Shown: positions 46,680 to 57,396, counted from the first letter of the stretch. The stretch: DNA of 64,000 nt from Mycolicibacter sp. MU0083 (GCF_963378075.1 NZ_OY726394.1:2604001-2668000); one strand, 5' to 3'. Numbers and translations are program-made. The notes: generated from the sequence alone by a model not told the origin.

Positions 46680-47921
46680 TCAGCCCAGCAGCGCATCCAC
46701 GAACGCTCCGGGCTCGAACGGAGCCAGGTCGTCGGGGCCCTCACCGAGGCCGACCAGTTTGACCGGCACACCGAGCTCCTGCTGCACCCGGAACACGATC
46801 CCGCCCTTGGCGGTGCCGTCGAGCTTGGTCAGCACCACCCCGGTGATGTCGACGACGTCGGCGAACACCCGGGCTTGAGCCAGACCGTTCTGTCCGATGG
46901 TGGCATCGAGCACCAGCAGGACCTCGTCGACGGCCGCGCGACGTTCCACCACCCGCTTGACCTTGCCCAGCTCGTCCATCAGGCCGGTCTTGGTGTGCAG
47001 TCGGCCCGCGGTGTCGACGAGCACGACGTCGACGCCGTCGGAGATGCCCTTGTCGACGGCGTCGAACGCCACCGACGCGGGGTCCGCGCCCTCGGCGCCA
47101 CGAACCACTTCGGCACCCACCCGTGCCGCCCAGGTCTGCAACTGGTCGGCCGCCGCCGCCCGGAACGTATCGGCCGCACCCAGCACCACCCGGCGTCCGT
47201 CGGCCACCAGGACGCGGGCCAGCTTGCCGACCGTGGTGGTCTTGCCCGTGCCGTTGACCCCGACCACCAGCAGCACCGACGGGTGGTCGTCGTGCGGCAG
47301 CGCCCGGATGGAGCGCTCCAGGCCGGGTTGCAGCTCGGCGATGAGCACATCCCGCAGTACGGCGCGGGCGTCGTCTTCGGTGCGCACCTGGCCGCCGGCC
47401 AGTTTCTCCCGCAGTTGCGTCACCACCGATTCGGTGACGACGGGGCCCAGGTCGGCCACCAGCAGGGTGTCCTCGACGTCCTGCCAGGAATCGTCGTCGA
47501 GGTCTCCGCCGCCGAGCAGCCCGAGCATGCTGCGGCCCAACGCGTTCTGGGATTTGGCCAGCCGGCCGCGCAGCCGCTGCATCCGGCCGTCGACCGGCTC
47601 GATCTCCGGCTCGGGCTCGGGGGCAGCCACCTCTTCGGGCGGCGCTTGGGGCAGGTCGACATCGGTGATGGTGCGTCGCGGGGCCTCGTGGACGACGGCC
47701 GCGTCGTCGCCGACATTGGGAGCCGGCGGTTCGGACGTCTCGGTCCGGCTGAACGTGATGCCCGATTCGGCGGTGTAACCGCCCGAGCGGTCCAGGCTTT
47801 CGCGCTGCGGCGCCGACAGGCTGATGCGGCCTCGGCGGTGACGCACCAGGCCGAAGACCACGGCGGCGATGACGGCGAGTGCGGCGGCGACCGCCAGGGC
47901 AATCCAGAGACCTTCAGACAC
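46680..47921 (-). CDS. ftsY: Signal recognition particle receptor FtsY
   Basis: FtsY, a GTPase at the membrane, receives Ffh-bound ribosomes. The 413-residue protein has an N-terminal membrane segment (about 5-25, LWIALAVAAALAVIAAVVFGL), an acidic linker (A domain, 40-110), an N domain, and the G domain with GVNGTGKTTTVGKL, DTAGRLHTKTGLM and TKLDGTAKGG. Start is GTG 47921. It corresponds to Rv2921c. Confidence 0.97.
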   Translation of the reverse strand: MSEGLWIALAVAAALAVIAAVVFGLVRHRRGRISLSAPQRESLDRSGGYTAESGITFSRTETSEPPAPNVGDDAAVVHEAPRRTITDVDLPQAPPEEVAAPEPEPEIEPVDGRMQRLRGRLAKSQNALGRSMLGLLGGGDLDDDSWQDVEDTLLVADLGPVVTESVVTQLREKLAGGQVRTEDDARAVLRDVLIAELQPGLERSIRALPHDDHPSVLLVVGVNGTGKTTTVGKLARVLVADGRRVVLGAADTFRAAAADQLQTWAARVGAEVVRGAEGADPASVAFDAVDKGISDGVDVVLVDTAGRLHTKTGLMDELGKVKRVVERRAAVDEVLLVLDATIGQNGLAQARVFADVVDITGVVLTKLDGTAKGGIVFRVQQELGVPVKLVGLGEGPDDLAPFEPGAFVDALLG

Positions 47922-48040
47922 GCCGCCATTGTTTCAGGGCCCCGTTGGGCGGGGTCTGTCGGTGGTGCTCGGCAGACTGCGGGCAAGACGCCGTCGGGCG
48001 TAACCTGCAACTATTCGAGTTGCCATCGAGAGGGGGCACC

Positions 48041-48610
48041 GTGTCCGAGCTGCTGGATGGGCCGTTTGACTTGATGACCCTGGAGCAGTGGGACGCACTT
48101 GAGGTCGCCCACACGCGACGGTGGGAACTCAGTGAGGGTTCGATCATCATGTCGCCGCGCCCACAGATCACCCATCAGCGGATTTCACGACAGCTCATCC
48201 GACTCCTGCAAGATCACCTACCGGACGGTCTGGAGGCGCTGGCCGAAATCGAGGTGACCACCATCGCCTCGTTCCCGCCCAGTGTCCGCGACCCGGACAT
48301 CGTGGTGATCCGCAGCGGCATGGTCGAAGGACGTGCAGCCCGCATCCCGGCGGCCGATGTGGTACTCCTCATCGAGATCGTCTCGCCCGGCTCGCGACGG
48401 ATGGACACCGTCATGAAGTTGCACGAGTACGCCAAGGCGGGCATCGAGCACTACTGGATCGTCGACGCCGAGGTTCCAGACGGCGCGTGGTTTCTGCAGT
48501 ATCGCCTCGACGGCGACCTGTATCGGCCGGTTGCCACACCCGACGGGGACCATGTCGAGGTGCACGAGCCGGTCGCCATGGCATTCAGCCTCGGCGAGCT
48601 GACCGGCTAA
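48041..48610 (+). CDS. Uma2-family (DUF820) putative restriction-type nuclease
   Basis: 189 residues from the GTG at 48041, with a GAGAGGGGG ribosome-binding site. The PD-(D/E)xK-like motif of the family is visible: [44 protein letters not shown]. The frame is open upstream but unrelated. The family is abundant in cyanobacteria and actinobacteria, with no biological role known. It is a single gene between ftsY and smc, and its stop overlaps that of smc by 4 nt. Confidence 0.9.
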   Translation: MSELLDGPFDLMTLEQWDALEVAHTRRWELSEGSIIMSPRPQITHQRISRQLIRLLQDHLPDGLEALAEIEVTTIASFPPSVRDPDIVVIRSGMVEGRAARIPAADVVLLIEIVSPGSRRMDTVMKLHEYAKAGIEHYWIVDAEVPDGAWFLQYRLDGDLYRPVATPDGDHVEVHEPVAMAFSLGELTG

Positions 48611-51600
48611 CCCGGGCTGGACACCAGCTCTTCGCCGCGAATGCGCTGGGAGATCACCGCGGTGATCCCGTCGCCCTGCATGGTCACGCCGTACAGCGCG
48701 TCGGCGACCTCCATGGTCGGCTTCTGGTGGGTGATGACGATCAGCTGCGAACGGGCGCGCAGCATCTCGAACAGTGCCAGCAGCCGACGCAGGTTGGTGT
48801 CGTCGAGTGCGGCCTCGACCTCGTCCATGATGTAGAACGGTGACGGCCGGGCCCGGAAGATCGCGACCAGCATGGCGATCGCGGTCAGTGACTTCTCGCC
48901 ACCGGACAGCAGCGACAGCCGCTTGACCTTCTTGCCGGGGGGACGCGCTTCGACGTCGACGCCGGTGGTCAGCATGTCGTTGGGATCGGTCAGAAGCAGC
49001 CGTCCTTCGCCGCCGGGGAACAGTGCGGCGAACACCTCGGTGAATTCGCGCTCCACGTCGGCGTAGGCGTCGGTGAACACCTGCAGGATGCGGGCATCGA
49101 CTTCCGAGACCACGTCGAGCAGGTCCTTGCGGGCCGCTTTGACGTCCTCGAGCTGGGTGGACAAGAAGTTGTACCGCTCTTCGAGGGCGGCGAACTCTTC
49201 GAGGGCCAGTGGGTTGACCCGGCCCAGTTCGGCCAGTTCGCGCTCGGCGCGTTTGGCGCGACGTTCCTGGGTGGGGCGGTCGAACGGCATCGGGGCCGGC
49301 GCCATCACCAGTTCACCGCGGTCGCGGGCCTGCTCGTATTCGGCGATCTCCAGTTCGGTCGGCGGCAATGGCACGTCGGGGCCGTACTCGGCGATCAGGT
49401 CGGCCGAGCTCATCCCGAACTGCTCGAGCACGGTCTGCTCGAGTTGCTCGATGCGCAGTGCGGCCTGAGCCTTGGCGACTTCGTCGCGGTGCAGCGACTC
49501 GGTGAGCGCGGTGAGCCGGGTGCTCAGGGAGTTCACCTCGTCACGCACGGCCACCATCGCCTCGGCCCGCTGCTGGCGTTCCCCGGCCAGTCCGTCGCGG
49601 ATCCGCGACGCGGCGGCCACCACGTGTTGCAGGCGCTGGGCCAGCGCGCCGGCGGCTTCGGCGACCACGGCCGCAGTGGTCGCGGCACGTACCCGGGCGG
49701 CGCGGGCCTGTTCGGCACGCACCCGCGCCTCGCGTTCGGCCGCAGCGGCCCGGCGCAGGGAGTCCGCCTTGCCGCGCACCGCGTTGGCGCGTTCCTCGGC
49801 GGTGCGCACCGCCAGCCGGGCCTCGACCTCGACGCTGCGGGCTGCCTCCGCGGCGGCGGCGATCTGCTGGCGGTCCACCGGCTCCGCGGCTTCGGTCGGC
49901 TGGTCCTCTTCGGCGTTGCGCAGCCGGGCCTCCAGCTCACCCAGTTCGGCGACGGTCTGGGCCCGGCCCTTCTCCAGGTCGTCGCGCTCGCGCAGCCGAC
50001 GGTGCCACTCCGCCTCGGCCGCCCGTGCCTCGTGACCGAGCCGTCCCAGCTGTTCGTGGGTGGCGGCGATGGCGGCGTCGGACTCGTTGAGCGCGGCCAA
50101 CGCCTGCTCGGCGGCGTCTTGGCGGGCGCTCTGTTCGGCCAGCGCGCCGGCGAGGGCAGCGCCGAGTTCGGCGGCCTGGGTCTCGGCGGCCGCCGCTTCG
50201 GCACGTGCCTTGTCGATTTCGCTGTTGATCTCCAGGGTGGACGGCTTGCGGTCCGAGCCGCCGCTGACCCACCCGGCACCCACCAGGTCGCCATCCAGCG
50301 TCACCGCGCGCACACCGGGACGTGCCGCGACCAGGTCGAGTGCTTCGGAGAGGTCGCCGACCACCACGACCGACGCCAGCATGGCCGCCATCGCGCCGCG
50401 CAACTTCGCCGGTGCCTCGATCAGGTCCACGGCCCACCGGGCGCCGTCGGGCAACGCTGCCCGCTGCTCGGTCGCCGGCAGCGGCCAATCCCCGAGCACG
50501 ATCGCCGCCCGGCCGCCGTCGGCGGATTTCAAAGCGTGCAGCGCCGACCGGGCGGCGCCCGCGTCGTCGGCGGCCAGCGCGTCGGCCGCCGAACCGAGCA
50601 CCGCGGCCAGCGCGGCCTCATAGCCGGACTGCACTTTCACCAGCGTGGCGATGGAACCGAACAGTCCGGGGTCGGCGTGGTTCTGGGCGAGCCAGGCCGC
50701 ACCGTCGCGGCGCTCCAGCCCCATCGACAGGGCCTCGATGCGGGCGTGCAAGGACGCCACCTGCCGCTCGGCGGCCCGCTCGGCCGCCTGCAGTTCGGCG
50801 ACGCGCTGGTCGGCCAACCGCAAGGTCGCCACGGTCCGTTCGTGGTGTTCGTCCAGGCCGACTTCACCCTGATCGAGTTCGGCGACCCGGCCCTGCACCG
50901 TTTCGAACTCGGCCTGGGCGGCCTGGGCGCGGGCTGCGGCTTCCTCGATACGGGTCGACAACTGTCCGACGTGGGTGTCGATCGACTCCACGCGTGCCCG
51001 GATGGTCTCGACCTGACCGGTCAGCCGCGCCAGCCCCTCCCGTCGGTCGGCTTCGGCGCGGACCGCGGCCAGGTGGGCCTTCTCGGCTTCGGTGCTACGG
51101 CGTTCACGCTCGGCCAGTTCGGCGCGGGCGGCCTCCAGCCGGATACCGGCGTCGGTCAGTTCGGCCAGCAGTTGCTGCTCGGTGACGGCCACCTGCTCGG
51201 CCTCGGCTTCGAGAGCATCCGGGTCGACGCCGCCGGTGGTGATCGGCTCCTCGTCGAGGTGCTGGGCCCGTTCGCTGGCGATCCGGACCGTCGCACTGAC
51301 CCGCTCGGCCAGCGCCGAGAGCGCGAACCAGGTCTGTTGGGCGGCCTCGGCGCGCTGGGTCAAGGTGGCGACCGCGGACTCGTGGGCGGTCAGCTCGTCG
51401 GCGGCCACCGTCAGTCGCTCGGTGATCTGGTCGTGTTCGCGGCGCAGCGTGGCCTCCGCATCGGTGGTTCCGGCGAATTCGGCCTGCCGGCTGACCAGGT
51501 CGTCGGCGGTCAGGCGCAGCCGGGCATCACGCAGGTCGGCCTGAATGGTCGCGGCGCGGCGGGCCACCTCGGCCTGTCGGCCCAGCGGCTTGAGCTGGCG

Positions 51601-52197
51601 GCGCAGCTCGGTGGTCAGGTCGGTCAGGCGGGCCAGGTTGGCCGCCATCGCGTCCAGCTTGCGGACCGCCTTCTCTTTGCGTTTGCGGTGCTTGAGCACC
51701 CCGGCGGCCTCTTCGATGAAGGCGCGGCGGTCTTCGGGGCGTGATTCCAGGATCTGCGCCAGCCGGCCCTGCCCGACGATGACGTGCATCTCGCGGCCGA
51801 TACCGGAGTCGCTCAGCAACTCCTGAACGTCCATCAATCGGCAGCTGGCGCCGTTGATCTCGTATTCGCTGGCGCCGTCGCGGAACATCCGCCGCGTGAT
51901 CGAGACCTCGGCGTATTCGATGGGCAGCGCGTTGTCGGAGTTGTCGATGGTGACGGTGACCTCGGCGCGGCCGAGCGGGGCACGCGACGACGTGCCGGCG
52001 AAGATGACGTCTTCCATCTTTCCGCCGCGCAGCGTCTTGGCGCTGTGCTCGCCCATCACCCACGCCAGGGCGTCGACCACGTTGGACTTACCGGAGCCGT
52101 TGGGGCCGACCACCGCGGTGATGCCCGGTTCGAATCGCAGAGTCGTCGGCGCGGCGAAGGACTTGAAGCCCTTCAGCGTCAGACTCTTGAGATGCAC
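48607..52197 (-). CDS. smc: Chromosome partition protein Smc
   Basis: Smc is the ATPase of the bacterial condensin complex. From GTG 52197 the protein has 1196 residues: Walker [10 protein letters not shown] at 31-39, coiled coil, hinge domain around 510-660 ([12 protein letters not shown] to GWVSGGS), second coiled coil, and C-terminal [13 protein letters not shown] signature and DEVEAALDD Walker B. The frame upstream runs over the acylphosphatase gene and was rejected. scpA and scpB are not in the window. Confidence 0.96.
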   Translation of the reverse strand: MHLKSLTLKGFKSFAAPTTLRFEPGITAVVGPNGSGKSNVVDALAWVMGEHSAKTLRGGKMEDVIFAGTSSRAPLGRAEVTVTIDNSDNALPIEYAEVSITRRMFRDGASEYEINGASCRLMDVQELLSDSGIGREMHVIVGQGRLAQILESRPEDRRAFIEEAAGVLKHRKRKEKAVRKLDAMAANLARLTDLTTELRRQLKPLGRQAEVARRAATIQADLRDARLRLTADDLVSRQAEFAGTTDAEATLRREHDQITERLTVAADELTAHESAVATLTQRAEAAQQTWFALSALAERVSATVRIASERAQHLDEEPITTGGVDPDALEAEAEQVAVTEQQLLAELTDAGIRLEAARAELAERERRSTEAEKAHLAAVRAEADRREGLARLTGQVETIRARVESIDTHVGQLSTRIEEAAARAQAAQAEFETVQGRVAELDQGEVGLDEHHERTVATLRLADQRVAELQAAERAAERQVASLHARIEALSMGLERRDGAAWLAQNHADPGLFGSIATLVKVQSGYEAALAAVLGSAADALAADDAGAARSALHALKSADGGRAAIVLGDWPLPATEQRAALPDGARWAVDLIEAPAKLRGAMAAMLASVVVVGDLSEALDLVAARPGVRAVTLDGDLVGAGWVSGGSDRKPSTLEINSEIDKARAEAAAAETQAAELGAALAGALAEQSARQDAAEQALAALNESDAAIAATHEQLGRLGHEARAAEAEWHRRLRERDDLEKGRAQTVAELGELEARLRNAEEDQPTEAAEPVDRQQIAAAAEAARSVEVEARLAVRTAEERANAVRGKADSLRRAAAAEREARVRAEQARAARVRAATTAAVVAEAAGALAQRLQHVVAAASRIRDGLAGERQQRAEAMVAVRDEVNSLSTRLTALTESLHRDEVAKAQAALRIEQLEQTVLEQFGMSSADLIAEYGPDVPLPPTELEIAEYEQARDRGELVMAPAPMPFDRPTQERRAKRAERELAELGRVNPLALEEFAALEERYNFLSTQLEDVKAARKDLLDVVSEVDARILQVFTDAYADVEREFTEVFAALFPGGEGRLLLTDPNDMLTTGVDVEARPPGKKVKRLSLLSGGEKSLTAIAMLVAIFRARPSPFYIMDEVEAALDDTNLRRLLALFEMLRARSQLIVITHQKPTMEVADALYGVTMQGDGITAVISQRIRGEELVSSPG

Positions 52198-52216
52198 GGG
52201 AGGTGAGACTACCGGT

Positions 52217-52498
52217 CTAGCGTTCGGCGAATCCGTCGATCCGCTCTCCGGCGTCGGCCCAATCGGCGACGACGGTGTCCACCCGGCCCGGTGTGGCACC
52301 GCTCCGCAGCAGGTCCAACAAGCGTTGGCAGTCCGCACGCGGCCCCTGCGCGACGACGTGAACCCGGCCGTCCGGGCGGTTGGCGGCGTAGCCGGTGAGC
52401 CCGAGTTCCAGTGCCCGCGACCGGGTCCACCAGCGAAAACCCACTCCCTGGACGTGTCCGTGCACCCAGGCGTTCAGACGGACGTCAGGCCCGGTCAC
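52217..52498 (-). CDS. acyP: Acylphosphatase
   Basis: 93 residues. The motif GHVQGVGFR supplies the catalytic arginine R22, and N40 ([10 protein letters not shown]) is the second catalytic residue. GTG start 52498, overlapping the OsmC stop by 14 nt. It hydrolyses acyl phosphates such as carbamoyl or 1,3-bisphosphoglycerate. It lies just upstream of smc. Confidence 0.95.
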   Translation of the reverse strand: MTGPDVRLNAWVHGHVQGVGFRWWTRSRALELGLTGYAANRPDGRVHVVAQGPRADCQRLLDLLRSGATPGRVDTVVADWADAGERIDGFAER

Positions 52499-52901
52499 CG
52501 GCGTCGACCTCGAATCGCACCTCGGTGCCGGATTTCAACGTCCGGCCCACCGTGCAGACCTGGTCGATGGCACGGTGCACGACCGTCAGCAGACGCTGCC
52601 GGTCTGCGTCGTCGAGACCGGACAGGTCCAGTTCCAAGACCTCCTCGAGCAGCGGGTAGCGCTCCCGGTCGCGATCCGCGGCCCCGGACACCCGGATCGT
52701 CGCGGCGTAGTCGTCGCCCAGGCGGCGCGCCAGCGGGGCGTCGCTGGACAGGCCGCTGCATGCGGCCAGCGCGATCTTGAGCAGCTCGCCGGGTGTGAAG
52801 ACGCCGTCGACGTCTTCACTCCCGATCAACACCTGCGCACCCCGGGAGCTTCGCCCGGTATAGCGGCGTGTCCCGGTGCGTTCCACCCACAATTCGGTCA
52901 T
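52485..52901 (-). CDS. OsmC/Ohr-family thiol peroxidase-like protein
   Basis: 138 residues. The redox cysteines are C48 (ALAACSGLSSDAPL) and C116 (IDQVCTVGRTL), the spacing usual for OsmC proteins that reduce organic hydroperoxides. GVFTPGELLKIALAAC is typical of the family. It corresponds to Rv2923c. Ohr versus OsmC subgroup is not settled. Confidence 0.92.
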   Translation of the reverse strand: MTELWVERTGTRRYTGRSSRGAQVLIGSEDVDGVFTPGELLKIALAACSGLSSDAPLARRLGDDYAATIRVSGAADRDRERYPLLEEVLELDLSGLDDADRQRLLTVVHRAIDQVCTVGRTLKSGTEVRFEVDAGDRA

Positions 52902-52939
52902 GGGGACATCTTGGCAGTCCCCGCGCCCGACGTGCTTTC

Positions 52940-53332
52940 TCAGCCGACCGGCGCACCGGCGGGTTTGCGACCGTACTGCCGTTCCATCATCGCGGTGTCG
53001 CCGTATACTTGTACCCGGACGGTCTTGCCGTTGCGGACGGTGAAAACCTCGGCGCTGTGGCCATGTTCGTCGCCGATCGACGCCTCACTCAAGACGATCA
53101 CGGTGTCACCGTCGGCGAGGAAGCGGTGCGGGGTGATGACCGGCGACTTCTCCCCCAACCGCATCAGGAATCCCATGAGTTCCGTTTTGCCGCGGTAGGT
53201 TCCACTCAGCGCACTGTCACCCGGTTGCAGCCATTCGATGTCGTCGTCGAAGAGGTCCATCAGGGTTTCGGTGTCGCCGGTGCCGAATGCTTGATAGCCG
53301 GCCCGCACCAGGGCGATATTCTGCTCGGACAT
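52940..53332 (-). CDS. SnoaL-like domain protein
   Basis: 130 residues with the NTF2 fold pattern: MSEQNIALVRAGYQAFGTGDTETLMDLFDDDIEWLQPGDSALSGTYRGKTELMGFL and VIVLSEASIGDEHGHSAEVFTVRNGKTVRVQVYGDTAMM. The conserved Asp-Ile-Glu-Trp is in the first third. Substrate unknown. It is encoded 49 nt downstream of the 79-residue gene, and they probably form one unit. Confidence 0.85.
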   Translation of the reverse strand: MSEQNIALVRAGYQAFGTGDTETLMDLFDDDIEWLQPGDSALSGTYRGKTELMGFLMRLGEKSPVITPHRFLADGDTVIVLSEASIGDEHGHSAEVFTVRNGKTVRVQVYGDTAMMERQYGRKPAGAPVG

Positions 53333-53381
53333 CTTTGGTTCCTTTCGTCAATTTTTCTTGCGCCCAACTCGATTCAACGAA

Positions 53382-53621
53382 TCAGAGCCGGTACATCTCG
53401 CGGGCCATCCGGGCGTTTTCGGACCAGGCGGATTCGAGCCGGGGTCGACACCGCGCCGGGTCGATTCGAAAGCTGCCGATGCGTTCGACCAGCGCCATGG
53501 TGTCCAAGACCAGCCGGCGGCTCCGCTGCCCCGCGTGCCGGATCGCCTCACCGACGAGGTCGCGGTATTCACCGGCGGGCAACGGCAGGGGCATCCAGGG
53601 CTTGATGACCAGTTGCGACAT
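53382..53621 (-). CDS. Small hypothetical protein, 79 residues
   Basis: Start ATG 53621, backed by a GAGGAGG ribosome-binding site. MSQLVIKPWMPLPLPAGEYRDLVGEAI... is soluble, with helices around 20-50 and no cysteine motif, signal or membrane segment. I do not recognise a family. The frame extends upstream, but those residues are not needed. It lies first in a two-gene minus-strand unit with the SnoaL gene, divergent from the LuxR regulator, so it may be controlled by it. Confidence 0.7.
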   Translation of the reverse strand: MSQLVIKPWMPLPLPAGEYRDLVGEAIRHAGQRSRRLVLDTMALVERIGSFRIDPARCRPRLESAWSENARMAREMYRL

Positions 53622-53773
53622 GATGATCGCCTCCTCTGTGCGGCGGCGGCTTAGCAAAAAGCCGCTTACAAGGCATCCATAAGGCAAACACCGCGGCCAC
53701 AAAATTTCCTCATCCCAATGGACGAGATCCGAGTAAACTTTTGCGTCGAGAAGGCACGGATCCCCTCAACCCG

Positions 53774-53802
53774 TTGACCACGGCCCAATCTTCAAATATG
53801 CA
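53774..53802 (+). promoter_or_regulatory. Candidate promoter of the LuxR-type gene
   Basis: TTGACC (53774-53779) and TATGCA (53797-53802) with a 17-nt spacer, in a 208-nt gap of lower GC than its surroundings. Transcription would start near 53809, about 20 nt before the ATG. Confidence 0.4.
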
Positions 53803-53829
53803 GGCCTGTAAAAGAATTCAGGGCCGACC

Positions 53830-54951
53830 ATGAATACGATCGACGAATTCTCACAACTGATCTCTTGTATTTACTCCGCAGTTCTGGTTCCGGAGCAATG
53901 GGATGCTGTCATGACCGCGATCGCCCGATGCTTCCAGGCGCATACCGCGTCATTGGTATTGTCCGACAGCGGGTCTCGAACGCTTCTTCACGCACAGATG
54001 CAGCCGGCGGCGGCGCAGGCCTACTCCGCACATTACGAACGGCTCGATCACGTTCTGCATGCGGTAGAGACCGGGCCGGTGGGCGTGATCCGTAGCGGCG
54101 CGGAATTGATGTGGCCCTACCAGAACTGCGAGTTCCAGATCGACTGGGCCCGGCCGAATGGACTGCAAGACGGACTATTCGTCCGCCTCACATCCGGAAC
54201 GCCGATGACCAGTCTCGCCATCGCGAGCGTGCGGCAGTCGGACCGATTCGACCGCCCCGACTACGTCGCGTTGATCACCCGCCTGACACCCCACCTCCAG
54301 CAGGCGCTGCGCACGCGCGACAGCCTCAGCCAACTCGACCGACGCGCCCACGACCTCACCGAAGCCTGCGGGTCGGTGAGCCACGGGATCGTGATCGTCG
54401 ACGGCCGCCGACCGGTGTTCGCCAATACCACCGCTGAGCGGGTGCTGTGCGATAACGACGGCTTACGGGTGGAACACGGCCATCTGACGGCGCAGTCGTC
54501 GCGCGCCGACGCCGAGTTGGGCCGCAGCATCGCCAGACTTGCCGATCCCGTTGGCGCGACCGTCTGGGGTGGCTCCTTCCTGTGCCCGCGCCCATCGGGC
54601 CGGCGCCCGTACATCGTGCACGTCTTGCCGGTCGATCCGAGTGCGGTCGTCGCCCCGCGGGGCGGCCGCGCGATGCTGGTGATCGTCGATCCCGAACAGC
54701 GCCCGGAGCCCGCCGCCGCACTGCTGAAGCGTCTGTACGGGCTGACGAAAAGCGAAGCGCAGGTGGCGGTCATGGTGCTCCGCGGCGAGGGCCTGACCCC
54801 GATCGCCGAGGAGTTGACGGTGTCGCTGACCACGGTGAAGACCCACTTGCAGCACATCTACGCCAAGACCGGCACCCACCGTCAGGCCGAACTCGTACGG
54901 TTGCTGTTCATGCTGGACCCCTTGCACAGACCCGACGGACCGGCATACTGA
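53830..54951 (+). CDS. LuxR-family regulator with PAS/GAF-like sensory N-terminus
   Basis: 373 residues. The C-terminal LuxR HTH is at about 307-365, YGLTKSEAQVAVMVLRGEGLTPIAEELTVSLTTVKTHLQHIY. The N-terminal 200 residues look like a sensory region (IVIVDGRRPVFANTTAERVL is PAS-like). No receiver aspartate is present, so it is not a two-component response regulator. It is divergent from the two small genes and 6 nt ahead of the deacetylase gene, so it may be co-transcribed with it. Confidence 0.88.
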   Translation: MNTIDEFSQLISCIYSAVLVPEQWDAVMTAIARCFQAHTASLVLSDSGSRTLLHAQMQPAAAQAYSAHYERLDHVLHAVETGPVGVIRSGAELMWPYQNCEFQIDWARPNGLQDGLFVRLTSGTPMTSLAIASVRQSDRFDRPDYVALITRLTPHLQQALRTRDSLSQLDRRAHDLTEACGSVSHGIVIVDGRRPVFANTTAERVLCDNDGLRVEHGHLTAQSSRADAELGRSIARLADPVGATVWGGSFLCPRPSGRRPYIVHVLPVDPSAVVAPRGGRAMLVIVDPEQRPEPAAALLKRLYGLTKSEAQVAVMVLRGEGLTPIAEELTVSLTTVKTHLQHIYAKTGTHRQAELVRLLFMLDPLHRPDGPAY

Positions 54952-54957
54952 ACTTTC

Positions 54958-55728
54958 ATGGCCACCGTCGTCGCCTTCCACGCCCATCCCGACGACGAGG
55001 TGATCTTGACCGGGGGAACCCTGGCCCGCGCGGCCGCCGCGGGCCATCGGGTGGTCGTGGTGGTCGCCACCGACGGGCGGGTCACCGACCGCGATGGTGA
55101 TCGCCTCACCGAACTACGTTCGAGCGCAGACATTCTCGGCGTGCACCGGGTGGAATTCCTAGGTTACGCCGACAGCGGGTACGGCGAGGTTTTCCCGCCC
55201 GATCCGCCGGGGCGGGTCAGGTTCGCCCGCGCCGATATCGAGGAGGCGGCGCAGCGTCTGGCGGCGATCTTGCGCGACGAGGACGCGGATCTGCTGTTGA
55301 GCTATCAGCCCAACGGCGGCTACGGGCATCGCGATCACGTCCGGGTCCACCGGGTCGGCAAGCGCGCTGCGCAGCTTGCGCAAACCCCGCGGATACTCGA
55401 GGCGACGATGCCCCGCGAGATGCTGGTCCGGGTCGCCGGGATCGCGGAATTCCTGCGGCTTCCCGCCCCCTACGGACGCGACGTGGTGGGTACCGCGTAT
55501 GCGCCGCGGTCGCACATCACCCACCGCATCAACGTGTTTCGGTATGCGCGACAGAAACGCGATGCCATCGCCGCCCATCGCTCCCAGGTCGGTGCCGGCG
55601 CCGCCGCACGGCTGTTCACGGTGTTGATGCGGCTTCCCCCGCAGGTCGCCGGCTTGGTCTTCGGCCGGGAATGGTTCGTCGATCCCACCCTGACACCGGG
55701 CCGGGTGTATCGCGACATCTTCGAGTGA
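54958..55728 (+). CDS. PIG-L/LmbE-family N-acetylglucosaminyl deacetylase (MshB/Mca-type)
   Basis: 256 residues. Zinc motif AHPDDE at 9-14 (H10, D13), the GGT helix LTGGTLARAAA, and a second His-x-x-His region YGHRDHVRVHR. The fold is that of MshB and Mca, which act on mycothiol biosynthesis and detoxification. Those mycobacterial proteins are distinct, and this one has no further diagnostic residue, so its N-acyl sugar substrate is unknown. It converges on mutM. Confidence 0.9.
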   Translation: MATVVAFHAHPDDEVILTGGTLARAAAAGHRVVVVVATDGRVTDRDGDRLTELRSSADILGVHRVEFLGYADSGYGEVFPPDPPGRVRFARADIEEAAQRLAAILRDEDADLLLSYQPNGGYGHRDHVRVHRVGKRAAQLAQTPRILEATMPREMLVRVAGIAEFLRLPAPYGRDVVGTAYAPRSHITHRINVFRYARQKRDAIAAHRSQVGAGAAARLFTVLMRLPPQVAGLVFGREWFVDPTLTPGRVYRDIFE

Positions 55729-55747
55729 GCCCCCGCGACCACTCCGA

Positions 55748-55805
55748 CGAGCGTGCGCAGATTGCCACTTCTTTCGGCGTGTCGCGGTACAGACGCGCAC
55801 GCTCG
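55748..55805. terminator. Inverted repeat between the PIG-L gene and mutM
   Basis: 10-nt perfect arms, CGAGCGTGCG (55748-55757) and CGCACGCTCG (55796-55805), with a 38-nt loop between convergent genes. No T run. It may be a terminator or a REP-like intergenic element. Confidence 0.4.
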
Positions 55806-55828
55806 CGAGAAATGGCGGGAAAGACGGG

Positions 55829-56674
55829 TCAGCGCTGGCAGGTCGGACAGTAGTACGACGAGCGGTTCATGAACTTCGCCCTTCGAATGGCCGTCCCGCA
55901 GCGCCGGCACGGCTCGTCCTCGCGGCCGTAGGCGTCCAGGGACCGGCTGAAGTAACCGGATTCGCCGTTGACGTTGACATACAGCGAATCGAACGAGGTA
56001 CCCCCGACCGCCAGCGCGTCGCGCATCACCTCGGCGGCGGCGTCCAGTAGTGCCCGTAATCGCGGCCGGGACAGCCGATCCGCCGACCGCGTGCCCCGAA
56101 TCCCGGCCCGCCACAGGGCTTCGTCGGCGTAAATATTGCCGATTCCCGACACCACGGTCTGATCGAGAAGCTGGCGTTTGATCTCGGAATGCTTGCCCCG
56201 CAACACCTCGACCACCGCGTCGGCGTCGAAGCGCGGGTCCAGCGGATCGCGGGCCAGGTGTGCCACCGGCACCGGCAGCACGCTGCCGTCCACGGTGACC
56301 AGATCCGTGAGCTGCCAGCCACCGAAGGTCCGCTGATCGACGAAGCTCACTTTCATGCCGTCGTCGAGCACGGCCGCGATCCGCAGATGCCTGCTGTCGG
56401 GCAACTCCCCCAGCAGCATCTGGCCGCTCATACCCAGATGCACCACCAGCGCCTCGTCGGCCGCTGAACCGCTGAGCAACAACCACAGATACTTACCGCG
56501 CCGGTCGGTTCCGGTGATCTTCGCGCCCAGCAGCCGTCCGGTCAGATCACCGGCACCGGCTTCGTGCCGGCGCACCGCCCGCGGATGATGAACCCGCACA
56601 GCGGCGATGGTGCGGCCCACCAGGTGATCGTTCAGGCCACGCCGGACCACCTCGACTTCGGGGAGTTCGGGCAT
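55829..56674 (-). CDS. mutM: Formamidopyrimidine-DNA glycosylase MutM (Fpg)
   Basis: 281 residues. P2 and E3 of [13 protein letters not shown] form the catalytic N-terminus, the helix-two-turn-helix carries [18 protein letters not shown], and the zinc finger has C256, C259, C276 and C279. It removes 8-oxoguanine. It is the last gene of the sepIVA-DUF177-rnc-mutM unit, 2 nt after rnc. It corresponds to Rv2924c. Confidence 0.97.
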   Translation of the reverse strand: MPELPEVEVVRRGLNDHLVGRTIAAVRVHHPRAVRRHEAGAGDLTGRLLGAKITGTDRRGKYLWLLLSGSAADEALVVHLGMSGQMLLGELPDSRHLRIAAVLDDGMKVSFVDQRTFGGWQLTDLVTVDGSVLPVPVAHLARDPLDPRFDADAVVEVLRGKHSEIKRQLLDQTVVSGIGNIYADEALWRAGIRGTRSADRLSRPRLRALLDAAAEVMRDALAVGGTSFDSLYVNVNGESGYFSRSLDAYGREDEPCRRCGTAIRRAKFMNRSSYYCPTCQR

Positions 56675-56676
56675 CG

Positions 56677-57396
56677 TCAGGCCTGCTGAGCTTCGTCCGC
56701 CGTCTCCATGGCGTCCAGGGCCTGCCAGGCGGCGGCCGCGGCCTTCTGTTCGGCTTCCTTCTTGGTCCGGCCGACACCCGTGCCGTAGCCGACCTCCGAT
56801 ACCACTGCGGTGGCGGTGAATTCCCGATCGTGATCGGGTCCGGTGGAGGTGATCCGGTAGGTCGGCACCCCCAGGCCGCGCGCCGCGGTCAACTCCTGCA
56901 GGCTGGTCTTCCAGTCCAGCCCCGCCCCCAGGGTGGCCACCGTGTCGAGCAGCGGACCGAACAGCCGCAGGATCACCTCCCGGGCGGTGTCGATCCCGTG
57001 TTGCAGGTACACCGCACCCAGCAGCGATTCCATCCCGTCGGCCAGGATGCTGGATTTGTCTGCGCCGCCGGTGTGCTCCTCACCGCGGCCGAGCAACAGG
57101 TGCGCGCCCAGGCCGTCGGCGGTCAGGCCGCGCGCCACGTCTGCCAGGGCGTTGGTGTTGACCACGCTGGAGCGCAGTTTGGCGAGGTCGCCCTCCGGCC
57201 GATCCGGGTGCCGATGAAACAACTCGTCGGTGATGGTCAGCCCCAGCACGGCGTCACCGAGGAATTCCAGCCGCTCGTTGGTGGGCAGGCCACCGTGCTC
57301 GTAGGCGTAGCTGCGGTGCGTGACGGCCAGCGTCAGCAGATCATCGGCCAGGTCCACGCCGAGCGCATCGAGCACGGCCTGTCGGGGGCGGCTCAC
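56677..57396 (-). CDS. rnc: Ribonuclease III
   Basis: 239 residues, GTG start. The signature [11 protein letters not shown] (40-50) contains catalytic E44 and D48, with [11 protein letters not shown] later for the second metal pair. A double-stranded RNA-binding domain occupies about 160-225. It cleaves rRNA precursors and dsRNA. It overlaps DUF177 by 4 nt. Confidence 0.97.
   Translation of the reverse strand: MSRPRQAVLDALGVDLADDLLTLAVTHRSYAYEHGGLPTNERLEFLGDAVLGLTITDELFHRHPDRPEGDLAKLRSSVVNTNALADVARGLTADGLGAHLLLGRGEEHTGGADKSSILADGMESLLGAVYLQHGIDTAREVILRLFGPLLDTVATLGAGLDWKTSLQELTAARGLGVPTYRITSTGPDHDREFTATAVVSEVGYGTGVGRTKKEAEQKAAAAAWQALDAMETADEAQQA

Noticed and set aside
49444..51744. Plus-strand frame of 766 codons
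   Set aside because: It is antisense to the coiled-coil part of smc, whose own frame has Walker and hinge motifs.
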